Assembly (NCBI GenBank): GCA_000827495.1
Contig: KN817606.1
Coordinates: forward strand, 149,035-170,271
From: Hypholoma sublateritium FD-334 SS-4
Lineage: Eukaryota > Basidiomycota > Agaricomycetes > Agaricales > Strophariaceae
Length of the DNA stretch: 21,237 bases
Reading direction: 5' to 3'
Shown here: positions 1 through 9,772 of the stretch, piece by piece
Position numbering within the stretch: the stretch's first letter is position 1
Layout: each line of letters starts with the position of its first letter
Notes under the pieces: generated by a model
Seen by the model: the letters and a program-made list of their open reading frames with translations, nothing else
The model's database searches: none
What the model was told of the DNA's origin: nothing
Position numbers and translations under genes: made by a program

Positions 1-1357
1 GGTGGAGGGAAATGCGAGAGATCGTGAGCCAGAGGTAAGCCGGATGACCCACCAATTAAGTTCTTCCGCCACTCCATCGGCTGGGAACCGAGGAACGAAA
101 GGACTATNGTGGTAGATGCCCAAGGTGGCCTCCAGCCCNGTGAGGCGAGCACGGCCCGCTGGGATGACAGAGCAAGCGTGCAGGAGTTTTCCGTACAGCT
201 CCTGGACCTCCTGAAGCGCGTGCTTGGGCGAATTGAACCACTCACGGATGGCTTCGAGATAGCGAGATGCCTTTGTGGGGCCCAGGCTGACTGTGCCAGC
301 AGCCAAGGACCAGTCGAGGCCAATGTAGGTGGCTGACTCACTGAACGGACAATCCTTCGACGGTTCCCATGGAATGCCGAGACNCGCGGAGATGCGGTTG
401 ATGTCGTCAAAGCAGTAAGTGAACTGTGCGTCATGTGCTGACCGTGGCGACGATGCGGAGAGGTCGATAATGGGTGAGGTGCACTCCTCATCGAGCTCGA
501 AGAGATGCCCACTGGGCAGGGTGTGCCCCCCATACCACAGACGTCCTCCCGATTGGTTTCGTGGGCGGTCGCGAAGAGCCGCTGCCCATTGCTTCCGGCA
601 CGTGTTGAGCTGGTCAATGACGGTGCGCTTGACACGCAGGAAGATGTGGTCATCAACGAAACCTGAGAGAGGGCCGAGGCCCTCAGCTCGCATAATGTCC
701 TTCCCGGCGTCAGCCACACACCCATAAGCACCGCCAGAAGTCCCTGCGCCAAATGCCCCATTTTTGTCGATGTGGATGCTGTCTGTTCCAGAGCGCACGA
801 CGGCGGCAGGCCACTGGGAAGCGTGCAAGGGGATGCCGCGGTATGCTTCAGCGACGTCACGTATGGCAATTTCGGAGCCGCGAGGGAGGTTGGCAATGAT
901 GAGGCATATGACAGGGAATGTGCCCCACGTGCACGGAAAATGGGAGGCTGATACAAAGGAATTGATGGAAGGATTTGGGAAACAAACGGACGGATTGAAG
1001 GGAAAGGAGAAATTTTGAACGAGGCGATGCCGGCCTGGTTTCCCCGGCTTAGCAATAATGGAGAGTGGAGAAGATTGGAACGGCCCAATGAGGGCCTCGA
1101 GGTGCGCGCGCGAGAATGGCCCCACATAACACTTTTTGGAGGTTTCGCCGGCAAGCATGACGACGAATTTTGAGTGCAGCGCAACCAACGAGGAGTCGTT
1201 GGGCGGCGCTTGGGTGGCGGAAATATGCGGGAAGTCAATAATGAACCCCTCGCGCAGGTCGTGAGCGAGGAAGGGGTACTTGGCAGCAAGATCATGCTTG
1301 CACAAGTACTCCTCCCACGCATCTGCCACATAGGGTGTTGTNGCGCGCTCAAGCAGC
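1..1357 (-). CDS. reverse transcriptase of a YR retrotransposon, partial
   Basis: This would be the polymerase that copies the element's RNA into DNA. On the minus strand the frame is open from the gag overlap to the window edge with no stop seen. Readable landmarks in order are TPYVADAWEEYL near the start, a palm motif RDVAEAYRGIPLHASQWPA, the catalytic FVDD box (FVDDHIF, bases 641-661), and a thumb/connection-like stretch TYIGLDWSL followed by LQEVQELYGKLLHACSVIPA. The YxDD motif is present as FVDD, a form common in this group. The RNase H domain expected next lies beyond base 1. No ATG was found between the gag overlap and the first conserved motif; the first Met is about 60 residues in. 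Expression may therefore need a +1 frameshift, a splice or an unseen start. Three ambiguous bases (107, 139, 384) fall in the frame, plus one at 1342. Confidence 0.82.
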
Positions 1358-2944
1358 GCGCTCCGGGGCGGCGCGGGGGCAATCCTGTGCNCCGTGGTCC
1401 GCAGATCCGCAGCCGGAGCAAAGATGCATGTTGTCGTGGGTGTTGGAATCGCACGACTTCTTCTGCCAGTTGAAACAAAGGCGGAGTTCGTCGCTGATGC
1501 GGACGAGGTTTCGATNGAGGCGGCGAGAAAAGGCCTTGTCGACTCCATTCCAAAGGAGCGGCTCGGAGCAGTTTCGTACATCGTGTTTGTGGCGGCCGAG
1601 GCAGACGACGCAAGCGGAGTAGCCGCTGACACTTGCGTCGGAGCCAAAAACCGAGCGGGCGTGCTGACCACCCGANGATGGGCCGGACTTACGCTGCGGG
1701 GACGCTGAGCGGCGACGGCGGCGAGGCGAGTCATCACGGCGGCGGCGAGGAGGGGAGGACTCCCGGCGGCGGCGGCGCGGCGAGTCGTCACGTCGACGAG
1801 AGCCTCTGGAACTTCTGGTTGTGAAGTAGGTGGCAAATCTGCGGAGAGCGAGCGAGAGCGAGCGAGTGCAAGTGCAAGTGCGAGTGAGTGCGAGAGCGAG
1901 TGAGTGTGAGAGCGAGCGAGTGCGAGTGTGAGCGAGTGCGAGAGCGAGAGCAGCCGGGTAAAAAATTACGTTCGGTGCAGGAGAAGAGGGAGGGGACAAT
2001 TGGTTAGCATGATATTCTAATATGTATATATAAAGGATAAATACGCACTCTGCGTTGCGGTCTAACCTCTCCGCACGGTGGATCATGTTTTGTACACGAT
2101 GGAGGTGCTTCGCCAAAACGGGCTCACAGATTTCCGCAATGTTGCAAGCATGCTTGGTCCGGAGCGTGTTGTGCCACTGCGTCCGCACTTCGGCTTGGTA
2201 AAGGAGGAGGGCGCGCCGAAGCTCGTCAAGGTCTTCGGGGTCAGATGTGTTGGCGAGCAACTGGATGTTGCCGAAGAATGCGGCGAACATGGCCACGTTC
2301 ACCGGCAGCCAACCAGTCTCCTCCATGGCGTCTATCAAGCGCGGTGCCGCCTGAGTGAAATCATCCCACGCGAGGAGGTGGTCGGGGATGAGGTTCTTCG
2401 ACTTGGCCAGGTCGTGGGCNGAGGTCATGACNATCGTCCCGCTGTCGTTGCTGTGGGCCAGCTGCATGTCGTCATANCCCACGCTGGTGGGGTTGCGCCG
2501 GAGCTCGTCAAGGCCGTGCCTGGTAAAGTGCCACAGCTCGAGTTGCTTTCCCGCCTCGAGCCGCACGCGCACGGCAGGCGAAATGAGCACCGGGCTGAGG
2601 TGTGAAAAAGGAACGTTGGGCGCGGCGATGTACTTGGCGCGGTTCTTCTTTCTGTCCTCGGCGAGTGTTGCTGCTGCCTCTTCCGCCAACAGAGCGGCAG
2701 CCGCGGCAGCGTCGTTCAGGGCGTCCAATTGGCGTGCAGCGTCTGCTGCGTCCCTTTCGGCGATCTGCCCATCCCACGCCGCGCGCTGAGCGTCGTTCTC
2801 GGCTGTCCAGATCGCACCGAGCAGGCCGATGGCCGCTGCGTTGTTGAGTTGTGGCGTGATGAGCCTGGCGCGCGTCGCGTCGTAAACAACCGAGGCATAA
2901 TCAGGTGCCTGGGCGTCGTGAGGGTTTTGCGTGAAGTTGACCAT
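1349..2944 (-). CDS. gag-like nucleocapsid protein of the YR retrotransposon
   Basis: A predicted 531-residue gag-like RNA-binding and packaging protein. I chose the Met at 2944 (MVNFTQNP) because the open frame upstream reads into the terminal repeat. An Ala-rich helical segment (DALNDAAAAAALLAEEAAA) is followed by KYIAAPNVPFSHLSPVLIS and ELWHFTRHGLDELRR, which I recognise from basidiomycete YR-retroelement gags. Near the C-terminus are an Arg/Ser/Asp-Pro-rich basic stretch, a Cys/His cluster CVVCLGRHKHDVRNC, and a zinc knuckle of the form C-x2-C-x4-H-x4-C ending at DCPRAAPERAA. The middle (about 1810-2060) reads as an odd hydrophobic, low-complexity insert produced by an AT-rich stretch and a hexanucleotide microsatellite. 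It may be an intron or an insertion that happens to stay in frame. The stop at 1349-1351 overlaps the RT frame. Six N positions make a few residues unknown. Confidence 0.78.
   Translation of the reverse strand: MVNFTQNPHDAQAPDYASVVYDATRARLITPQLNNAAAIGLLGAIWTAENDAQRAAWDGQIAERDAADAARQLDALNDAAAAAALLAEEAAATLAEDRKKNRAKYIAAPNVPFSHLSPVLISPAVRVRLEAGKQLELWHFTRHGLDELRRNPTSVXYDDMQLAHSNDSGTXVMTXAHDLAKSKNLIPDHLLAWDDFTQAAPRLIDAMEETGWLPVNVAMFAAFFGNIQLLANTSDPEDLDELRRALLLYQAEVRTQWHNTLRTKHACNIAEICEPVLAKHLHRVQNMIHRAERLDRNAECVFILYIYILEYHANQLSPPSSPAPNVIFYPAALALALAHTRTRSLSHSLALALTRTCTCTRSLSLALRRFATYFTTRSSRGSRRRDDSPRRRRRESSPPRRRRDDSPRRRRRSASPQRKSGPXSGGQHARSVFGSDASVSGYSACVVCLGRHKHDVRNCSEPLLWNGVDKAFSRRLXRNLVRISDELRLCFNWQKKSCDSNTHDNMHLCSGCGSADHXAQDCPRAAPERAA
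1843..1950. repeat. degenerate GAGCGA/GAGTGC microsatellite inside gag
   Basis: About 108 bp of imperfect six-base units (GAGCGA, GAGTGC, AAGTGC and similar) with no stop codon in the gag frame on the minus strand. It is flanked on its 5' gag side by an AT-rich stretch (about 2005-2040). The encoded Leu/Ala/Arg/Thr/Ser runs differ from the rest of gag, so this is either an expansion or part of an intron with a possible acceptor ending AACCAG just before the Arg/Ser-rich segment. Confidence 0.85.
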
Positions 2945-3017
2945 GCTTCTTTTTGGAGTGGGAAAAAGGAGTGGGAAGGGTAAGGAGAGACCTGGGATCG
3001 ACTTGAGGAGGTATTGA

Positions 3018-3186
3018 TGCTCGTAGAATCTGCGAGAGTGCGAGTCTGAGGAAGGGAAGATCGACTCTGCAAAATTGTATGCCTTTAACGTGGATGACAG
3101 AAAGGGAAAAGTTTTCGTCACCCACGCCTGCTGTTACATAGACATTCTTCTGGTCACACTCGTATCTCGTGATCTCAGAATTTCAA
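3018..3186 (-). repeat. 169-bp retroelement terminal repeat, copy A (5' of gag)
   Basis: This segment matches 19487-19655 over 169 bases with three differences by eye (g/c, a/t and a/g, all within about 18 bases). It starts at tgctcgtagaatctgcg and ends at atctcagaatttcaa. Here it lies just upstream of gag on the coding strand, so it marks the 5' end of the element and probably carries promoter or leader sequence. Confidence 0.92.
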
Positions 3187-3600
3187 GCCTGCATCCACGG
3201 CTGTCCGGGCCGACGTGCCAAAAATACCCGGACGCTCGCGTTCCTCCTCCAGCGTCGGCCACAGCCAGCATCATCCGTCCATCTCCACCGACGCCCACCC
3301 GATTTCAGTTTATTTTTTAACGTAGAATTGCGCATATCGCGACAACAGCTTTTCCCTGGCCCAGCGCGACAGCCAGGTCCTGCAGGCGCGTTAGGCGCGG
3401 ACGACGCCCCGCCCCGCGCCCCACAGATGCCCGTTGAGATTTCCCTGCTGAATCCGCACTGCGGTTACCTCGCTGCGAGTCCACCCTACCCCTTTCTTTC
3501 GCGCTCATCGCGCTCCGTCTCTACAATCAGCCCCGCGCAGCGATGCACCAACTAAAAACATCATTCTCTGCCTAATCACCCGCTCTTCAATAGGTCGCTC
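3187..3600. repeat. C-rich block repeat, unit U1 (fragment)
   Basis: This is the first of six diverged copies of a C-rich sequence that I could not classify. The shared blocks are: (a) an anchor ccaaaaatacccgg at 3219; (c) a block near 3381-3420 with ggcgcggacgacgccccgcc; (B3) ctgcggttacctcgctgcgag near 3458; and (d) gcagcgatgcaccaactaaa near 3536. The same blocks occur in the same order and orientation in units near 6478, 7966 and 13936, and partly at 15903 and 17791. The unit stops after block d and is therefore partial. No credible ORF is present. Its left edge coincides with the retroelement terminus. Confidence 0.65.
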
Positions 3601-4560
3601 TTCCCGTGCACCCACACCACGTCCGCCCCTGCTGTGCAATGTGTACTTGTCTTTTGTCTCTTCCGAGCACAAGTGTGAGATGTGGTGGAACTTTGTGGCA
3701 CATTACTCGCGCATTCCTGTACGTGTGAGCTCGTGCTGTAGTAATTTACTTGACAGAACAATAGCTGGAGTGGGCGCTGGAAGTGATGTGGCGGCAGATG
3801 TCGATGTCGATGACATGTGTCTAAGCCGCGAGGATGGATATGGCTATAGAGCGCTGTGGTACAGAATGGATGCAGCGCTGGTAGCGGGGAACGGGAACAC
3901 ACCTCCTAGCACAAGACACCTAGTGTAGTCGGACGGACAAAAAGACCAGTAACAGATCAGCAATTAACGGGCAGAGCATGTCACTTTCAGGCTGTGCTAC
4001 GCGGGGCGGATTGGAGCGGACGGCAGCGAGGATGTCATAGACCTGGCACCTTGTTGTGGGGGAAGTTCCAGGCTCAAAGTCGTGGTAGGCCTGTGTCTGG
4101 CGGGCTCTCACGGAGAGTCAATGATGCGCTGGGCCTGCGGGGCACTGTTGTCGCTATGTGCGCAAGGCGACGGGTGGGCGTATGGCTGACACCGGCTTCA
4201 ACGACAAATCCCCTACAAAAATTGGCGGGAAGAAGGTGCTACTTGTATGATTGTCGTGGACAGTACAACGGTACCGTCGGCGTAAGGGCGCGAGCACGTT
4301 CGACGGATGTGTATACCGGGTATTTTTAGCACGTAGACTACTTTGAGTTTGCCATGCGTGTGCAGCACTGCACGGACAAAGACTCCGAACTTATACAGAC
4401 CATACATGTACAACCCATGTCAAACTGATTGAGAAAAACATGATTCTTGGGTGTGTACATTTATGAAAACCATATGACTGCCTTTGTTTTTGCTTGAAAA
4501 TGATCGGAAGTGACTACAGACTCGGGACCCGTTGACAGCTAGATTGATCCGTTGCACTAC
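3601..4560. other. unassigned intergenic DNA, no supported gene
   Basis: Short overlapping ORFs occur on both strands (for example plus 3641-3928, plus 3994-4329, minus 3576-3902). None shows a recognisable domain, a convincing intron pattern or consistent coding composition. The sequence is of mixed composition and does not carry the C-rich repeat blocks. The stretch after 4400 is more AT-rich and may include the promoter of the gene at 4648, but I see no clear TATA box. Confidence 0.5.
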
Positions 4561-4647
4561 ATTTCAAACCACAGCGATCTATGGCAGTGCCAGAGACCCT
4601 GCATTTAATTCACCGCGCATCATGCTACTCTGTATTCCATCGTTATC

Positions 4648-6145
4648 ATGATCCCCTTCATTCCAAACTCCTTTGGCGACATTGTCACTGCCGCAAATTT
4701 GGTCTGGGCGATCTACACTGCTCTCAGAGAGACCAAGGGTGCGGCGGAAGACTTCCAGTCCCTCATCCAAGAGCTTAAATCATTCCATCATGCTCTCAAC
4801 CTCGTCTACATTATAGTTTCTAAGGTCTCACCGAAAGAAACTATGGCCAAGTGTATTCTCGCCGAGATTTTGGTATGTATAGAGTTCTTGCGCGATTTCC
4901 ACCACTCTATCGAGGGATATCAGAGAAAACTGGGCGACGGAAATATGAGGTCCTCCTGGTATTCGTCGTCCTGGCACAAAATCGGTTGGTCGGTTTTCAA
5001 GAGACAGGACATCGCAAATATTAGGTCCAAGGTCTCGCGCCATCAGCAAATTATTGAAATGTATCTGAACGGAGCCGGAATGTAGGTGTTTTATGATACA
5101 GCCCGATCATAATGCATGACGATTGATGTACCTTTAATGATTAATGATTAATCACTGACCAATGCACCTTACTAGATCACTAAACAAAGACATCATCGAG
5201 AGCTTGGCAAATATCCAGACAACAGTCGCTGAAATATACAAGACTCAGCGAAATATCCCGCAGCCTGTCAAATACGGAGTAGCAAACTCCTTGACGCTGA
5301 TCACCACCCTTGGTACAGAAATCACCTTGCCGTTTGAACATTGCTACACACCGGAGGTTTGCATACTATTTTTCATCTGCAATCTCCTGCTCATTGTCTA
5401 CTCTTTCATTAAAAGGATTTGCACAAATTCCTCCTCTTCTACTTCCGTGGCAAGAGCGGTTACATATTTGTCGAGACACATAACTACATCATCTCAAGGA
5501 ACTCCAAAGCATCTGTTGTGATTGTCAAGCCTGATCAATGGAAGGCATTCATGACTAGAGGTGCAAGGGTTGTGATGAGTGTAGTGGTAAGAAAGATTAT
5601 CTGCATCGAAAACGGAGACACACCAAATATGAATGAAAGGACTCCTTGTCCAAAATGTGGTCCAACAGATGCAGGTATCGTGAAAGACGACGGATGGTAC
5701 ATATGGCAAGTTTACATCAAACATCCAGAGTGGAAATCTCATTGCTAATTCTCAATATTAATCTTTGAATTAGTCGGCGCTGTGATAGACGGTTTATGTG
5801 TGAACACGCGATCACCCTTCAGAAAATTGTTCGGCTCAAGAACAGTGATCTTGTGGATTTTCGCAGTGTTGTTGTTGAAATTGCGTCGCAAAGGCTGAAT
5901 ACTATATATGGTGAGTACATACATACTTCTCAGCATCACCGCCTGTATCTGAACGTTTTGACTCACATTGGTTATGGCCTTCAGAAATGCCAAAACCGGC
6001 GTTGGATACTGATATTGTTTCCCTTTACTTTACCATTGATACCCTGCCTCCATCCCCGGATGGGTGGCTGTATTGGCAAGAGGAAAGCTATGCGACAAGG
6101 AGGCTGAAAATAAGGGGAAAAAAAGAAACCGAAACATGGAAGTGA
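4648..6145 (+). CDS. ubiquitin-like-domain protein with C-terminal zinc ribbon, five exons
   Basis: I infer exons 4648-5081, 5176-5356, 5416-5705, 5774-5910 and 5985-6145. They join in frame to 401 codons (400 residues plus stop). Introns 1, 2 and 4 are GT-AG; intron 3 is GC-AG (gcaagt donor, ctaat branch point, attag acceptor). Residues 1-144 form a helical N-terminal region (SFGDIVTAANLVWAIYTAL, then a long helix). Residues 178-265 look like the fungal ubiquitin-like domain of expanded basidiomycete families (FYFRGKSGYIFVETHNYII, WKAFMTRGARVVMSVVV). C283-x2-C286 and C302-x2-C305 form a zinc-ribbon pattern, and the last cysteine pair exists only if intron 3 is spliced. The last 95 residues have no motif I know. 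The family is abundant in mushroom genomes but its function is unknown to me. Exons 4 and 5 are less certain than 1-3. Confidence 0.8.
5706..5773 (+). other. GC-AG intron that decides the zinc ribbon
   Basis: This 68-nt segment starts gcaagt, has a good branch-like ctaat about 25 nt before its end, and ends ttgaattag. Removing it joins GWYI to CRRCDRRF in frame, completes a C-x2-C ... C-x2-C pattern and opens the frame into the next two exons. Retaining it gives a stop at 5746-5748 and loses the second cysteine pair. Confidence 0.68.
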
Positions 6146-6429
6146 CTGTGAAACGAGATAAACATAAATACATAGATTGTTTGTATAGAGAATCACACCT
6201 CCATTCTCATACTACTATTTACACGTTACTCCCGCCTTAGACTCAGTACATGCCATGTTTCCTGCCAAGGGGTAAGCGCTTAAACTTATTCCCCATGAAC
6301 AAAACGCATCCGGCACTGCGCTCCGCCTGCGGCTTTCCAATCCATGCGGCGGCACCTGCAGACGCGTCGTGCGTTCTATAATGTTCAATTATTAATGCGT
6401 AGCGTCGAGCCGTAGCATGCTGTTGGCGA
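6146..6429. other. 3' flank of the ubiquitin-like gene and AT-rich spacer
   Basis: AT-rich sequence after the stop (with aaacataaata at about 6160) is suitable for polyadenylation, but no exact AATAAA is seen. No gene is supported before the next C-rich repeat begins near 6430. Confidence 0.4.
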
Positions 6430-7680
6430 GCGTGGATGGCTGGTGATTCGCGTAACGCGTTCAAGTTTTGCTCGTCTGCTAAAAATACCTCTATCGGGCC
6501 GCTGTCCGGCCGGTTCAGTGACATCCGAGTCCCGGTCCTCAGCCTCGCGCACACCTTTTCCACCACCGTCCGTCACCAGTACCTGGACCTTTCGCCATCC
6601 TCCACTTGAACAGCGCCGAGCCCCATCCACCGCGAAGCCGACATTTGTGCGCTTTCCCATCGCACCACATCGCGTACATCGCGAAAGCAGCACCCCGGGG
6701 CCCGCAGGCCTAGCACGAGATCGAGTTCCTGCAGGTGTGCGCCGGGCGGGGACATCGCCCCCCATTGCGCCTTGCAGATAAACGTCCTTTGGTTGTATAG
6801 CCTGCGGTACCGTCGCCACGCACCGTGAGCGCCCTATCGCCCTCTGGTGTCCACCTCCGAACTGCCCCCCGCAGCGATGCACTGCCTAAAAGCACCAATC
6901 TGTGTGCAATCGCTGCTTTCTATTGGTCTGTCTTCCAGTCAACCGATGCAGGATACTTCCCCTCTGTACGATGTACGGCTCCGATTTGTGCCATCGTGTT
7001 GCATTAGCCACCGCGCTCCCCGCTCCGTCCGTGCGCCATCCCATCACCTGTCGCCGTCTGGACGGGGTCATGATCTCTCCCGCGGGGTGTGGCGTCCAGC
7101 GTGCCCTCACACGTATGCACGCGCATACCGCTACATGGGACTAACCCATCCTCGACCATGCGCACTGACACCCTCAATCACATTCACCTCCATCGGAAAC
7201 ATTCCATCAGATACACTCTCCCACACTTCGTTTTCTTGGAGTCTTGGACCACGCGACGTCTGCGCGGACGGAGACGACACCACATCAGCGGGGCGGGTCG
7301 CTTCTGCCTACTGTGATAACAGAAGCGCGCTCTCCTGATATCCGCACTGTCTTGTCACTCCGCGCACTGCGTTTCGCGCGTCCACGACGCGCGTCCTCTG
7401 CTCGGATCCCTGCCCAGTGAGGCCCCCTTTGCTTCGCCTTTCTTCGTTAATTCGCAAAAGCTGCCTCATCTCCTGGAAACCCATCGCCAACTGCCGCCTG
7501 GACGGAGCTTCTGTTCTATGCCGCGAGGCGCAGAGTGCAGCGTGCTTTGCACGCGGGCACGAACACCTCGCTAGCGTTGGGAAAGACACCCTCTTCGTCC
7601 ACGTGGGCATTGTGCACCACGGTGTTCTACTAACAGTACCGTTCGGCGTGGTGAGGGTGGACGGGCTGCTAAATTATTTT
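6430..7680. repeat. C-rich block repeat, unit U2
   Basis: Blocks in order: anchor gctaaaaatacctc near 6478; ctgcaggtgtgcgccgggcgg near 6730; gcctgcggtaccgtcgcc near 6800; gcagcgatgcactgcctaaa near 6872; gtctggacggggt near 7047; gcgtgccctcacacgtatgc near 7098; a ccatgcgcactga block near 7157; a ggaccacgcgacg ... atcagcggggcggg block at 7247-7290; and a second gccgcctggacgg at 7494. The same order and direction hold in U3 and U4. ORFs here are short and their translations are low-complexity; I see no protein family. The plus strand is strongly richer in C than G. Confidence 0.65.
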
Positions 7681-7949
7681 TGTACTGGGGTTGTCCTCTA
7701 TTTTCGTATAATTAAATGCCTCGCCATGCACTTTCTACGGCAAATGATTAAGGGACTATTCACCAGGCGATGTTCGACTAATCTTGACAAGCATAACAGG
7801 AGCGAGTGAGAGATTTGGATTTCACTTAGTACGTCCATTGTACCATTTTAATTTTAATTGTTCATGTTTCACTGCAGCACCAGTACAGCACCTACGGTAA
7901 GTAAAGGAATACTGCCAATGGGTTCGATTTCAGATACTTACAGCAAGGT
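7681..7949. other. AT-rich spacer between repeat units U2 and U3
   Basis: The base composition drops to AT-rich with runs such as ttttaattttaattg near 7846. No gene, tRNA or repeat block is recognised. It separates two head-to-tail C-rich repeat units. Confidence 0.45.
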
Positions 7950-9640
7950 GCTACGTGGAAAGCTCTCGCTGATAAAATGCGGGCCGTCCTTCCCTCCAAT
8001 CAACTCGCGCCGCGTTTCTGCAATGCGGCATCGATGATCGATGTCGCCTCGCTGTCCTCGTGTCACTCCCAGTATAACAGCGACATGCTTCCGCAGCCAG
8101 TACTCTTACCTTTTCCCATCTAAAATGGAGCACCTCTAATTCCAATTCATCGTGCACACTGCAGCCACCGACAGCTGCACGCCCTGCCGGTCGCATCGCA
8201 TAACGCCCATCGTGACAGCAGTACTCCACAGGCCTATCTCGGCATCGAGTCTCTGCAGGTGCGCGCTAGGGACTGACCTCGCCCTGCATGCGCCCAGCAG
8301 ATCTCAATTGTGCAGCGAATGATTGGCCTGCGGTGCCCTCGCTGCGAGCACCTTTGTCTTTCACTCCTCCGTCCGTGAGCTGCTCCCATCCGCCCCCACG
8401 CATCGATGCACTGCCCGCAAACCCCGGTCTCTGCTCCATCGCCGCTCTTTGGGTACGCCGTCACCCCGCTGAAAATGGCTGTCCTGCGCCGATCCGTCCT
8501 GGTTCGCTGAACGGTCTGTACCTCTCTCGCGCATCCTGTTCATACGTCTGCGCTGACGCCCTCCTTTTCTCTGTGCTATCCGCATGGATCTCTGCCGTAT
8601 CGCATCGCGTAACGCGAGCATACAGTGCGTCGTCCCATCGAATTCTGCCGCCTGGACGGGGCCCGATCTCGCTCCCGCTGGGTGTATCACTCGGCGTTCC
8701 CTCGCACACAGATGCACGTATCCCGCTGTATAAATGTCTACAAAGAGCACCGTCCATGCGCGTTGGCTGCGCATCGCTGCCCCACCCCAATCTCACGCTC
8801 GCCTCCGCTCGTGGCACCCCTTCCCCCCATAATGTGTTTGTGTTTCCTTGTTCTGGATGTTCTGGACCACGCGCCGCCGCGCGGACAGATATCACTGTGG
8901 ATCAGCGGGGCAGGGACTCTGCGGCTCGCCCGCACGCGTACACCTTGCTGTTCTGAGTCTCTGTCCGCGCCGCATGCTGCCTTTCCTTCCATGTACCCCA
9001 GTGCGCTTGCTTCAAGTGATTGAATCACCCACACCGCTCCGTGCGCCGTCGCAGTCGTCGGCGCGGGTGTAGGACGATCTGAATCAACAGGCAGCGAAGG
9101 CGCTCCTGCTGATTCACTAGGTAGTAATCACCCGCGCCCACGCCTGCGATATCCCGTCGAGCACTGCGTTTCACGGATTACCCGCGCCTGCGTTGACTCC
9201 GCACTTATCTGCATCGCGGCGCATCATTTATCGCCCTGCGAGTGCCCTGCACATCTCTGTCTTCTAACATTCGCCGACCGAGCGCCCAGCGCGCACATGT
9301 TCTGTTCCGTTGCGTGGCACCGCCTGGACTGGGTTCCATGTTTCTTCAAAGGGGTGCAGCGCGCTGCGTGCACTCGCACGCGTGCGCGTGCATTCCTTTT
9401 TTCAATATCCATGTCGCCTCGTCCACCGTCCATGCGCGCGACCTGCTTCCGGCAGGCGTATACTCCCCTCGTTTATTTGTGGACTGTGCGCCGCCCTCTT
9501 GCGCACTCGGTCGCTGCATACATGGTAGCCCCTGCATGCATAGATATGGCCCACGGTGCGCTAGGCTCCACTTACCCGGTATAAGAATTTCTGCATCTGC
9601 TACCGTTCAGACATATCAGATTCACCTTCAAAAATATGAG
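7950..9640. repeat. C-rich block repeat, unit U3
   Basis: This is one of the two most complete units. Blocks: a decayed anchor gctgataaaatgcgggccg near 7968; ctgcaggtgcgcgctaggg near 8252; ggcctgcggtgccctcgctg near 8325; gcatcgatgcactgcccgc near 8400; gccgcctggacggggc near 8644; gccctcgcac-like and gcgcgttggctgcgcatcgc at 8695-8780; atcagcggggcaggg near 8900; agtgcgcttgcttcaag near 9000; a second cgcctggactgg near 9331; caaaggggtgcagcgcgctgcg near 9347; and gtccatgcgcgcgacctgc near 9429. Unit U4 (13890-15880) repeats these in the same order. No supported coding sequence. Confidence 0.68.
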
Positions 9641-9772
9641 TAAGGGAGGATCCTGAGATCTGAGATCCGAGATTCAATATAAATAATATGAATACAATTA
9701 TGCTATTTTATGAATTGTATTCGTCGTTGGTAGGCATCAACTATCTGTGGGAAGTAAAGCAGCTGTATACAC
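9641..9772. other. AT-rich spacer, 3' flank of the ankyrin gene
   Basis: This holds a short direct repetition (gatctgagatccgagatt near 9657) and then AT-rich DNA. It lies downstream of the minus-strand ankyrin gene and may contain its polyadenylation site; no exact signal is seen. Confidence 0.4.

Larger units (their letters stand above)
1..3186 (-). mobile_element. YR-type retrotransposon, 5' part (terminal repeat, gag, RT), cut by the window edge
   Basis: Read on the minus strand, the order is a 169-bp terminal repeat (3186 to 3018), a gag-like ORF (2944 to 1349) and a reverse transcriptase ORF that continues past base 1. The RT and gag types match the tyrosine-recombinase retrotransposons (DIRS/Ngaro/PAT group) of Agaricomycetes, which carry a YR instead of a DDE integrase. 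The YR of this copy would lie outside the window, but a YR with the same terminal repeat is present at 19379-20771. The right boundary at 3186/3187 is sharp: the copy at 19655 diverges exactly here and the C-rich repeat begins. Ten ambiguous bases lie in 1-2480, consistent with a collapsed multi-copy sequence. Family assignment is by recognition, not by search. Confidence 0.8.

Noticed and set aside
2945..3121. An extra 59 codons at the gag N-terminus (Met at 3121).
   Set aside because: This stretch lies mostly in the terminal repeat and leader; the Met at 2944 begins the recognisable protein.
3576..4413. Several short ORFs on both strands in the gap before the ubiquitin-like gene.
   Set aside because: No recognisable motif, no consistent intron pattern, competing ORFs in overlapping frames.
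7921..7935. ggttcgatttc resembles a tRNA T-loop.
   Set aside because: No acceptor stem, anticodon arm or D-loop could be paired around it.
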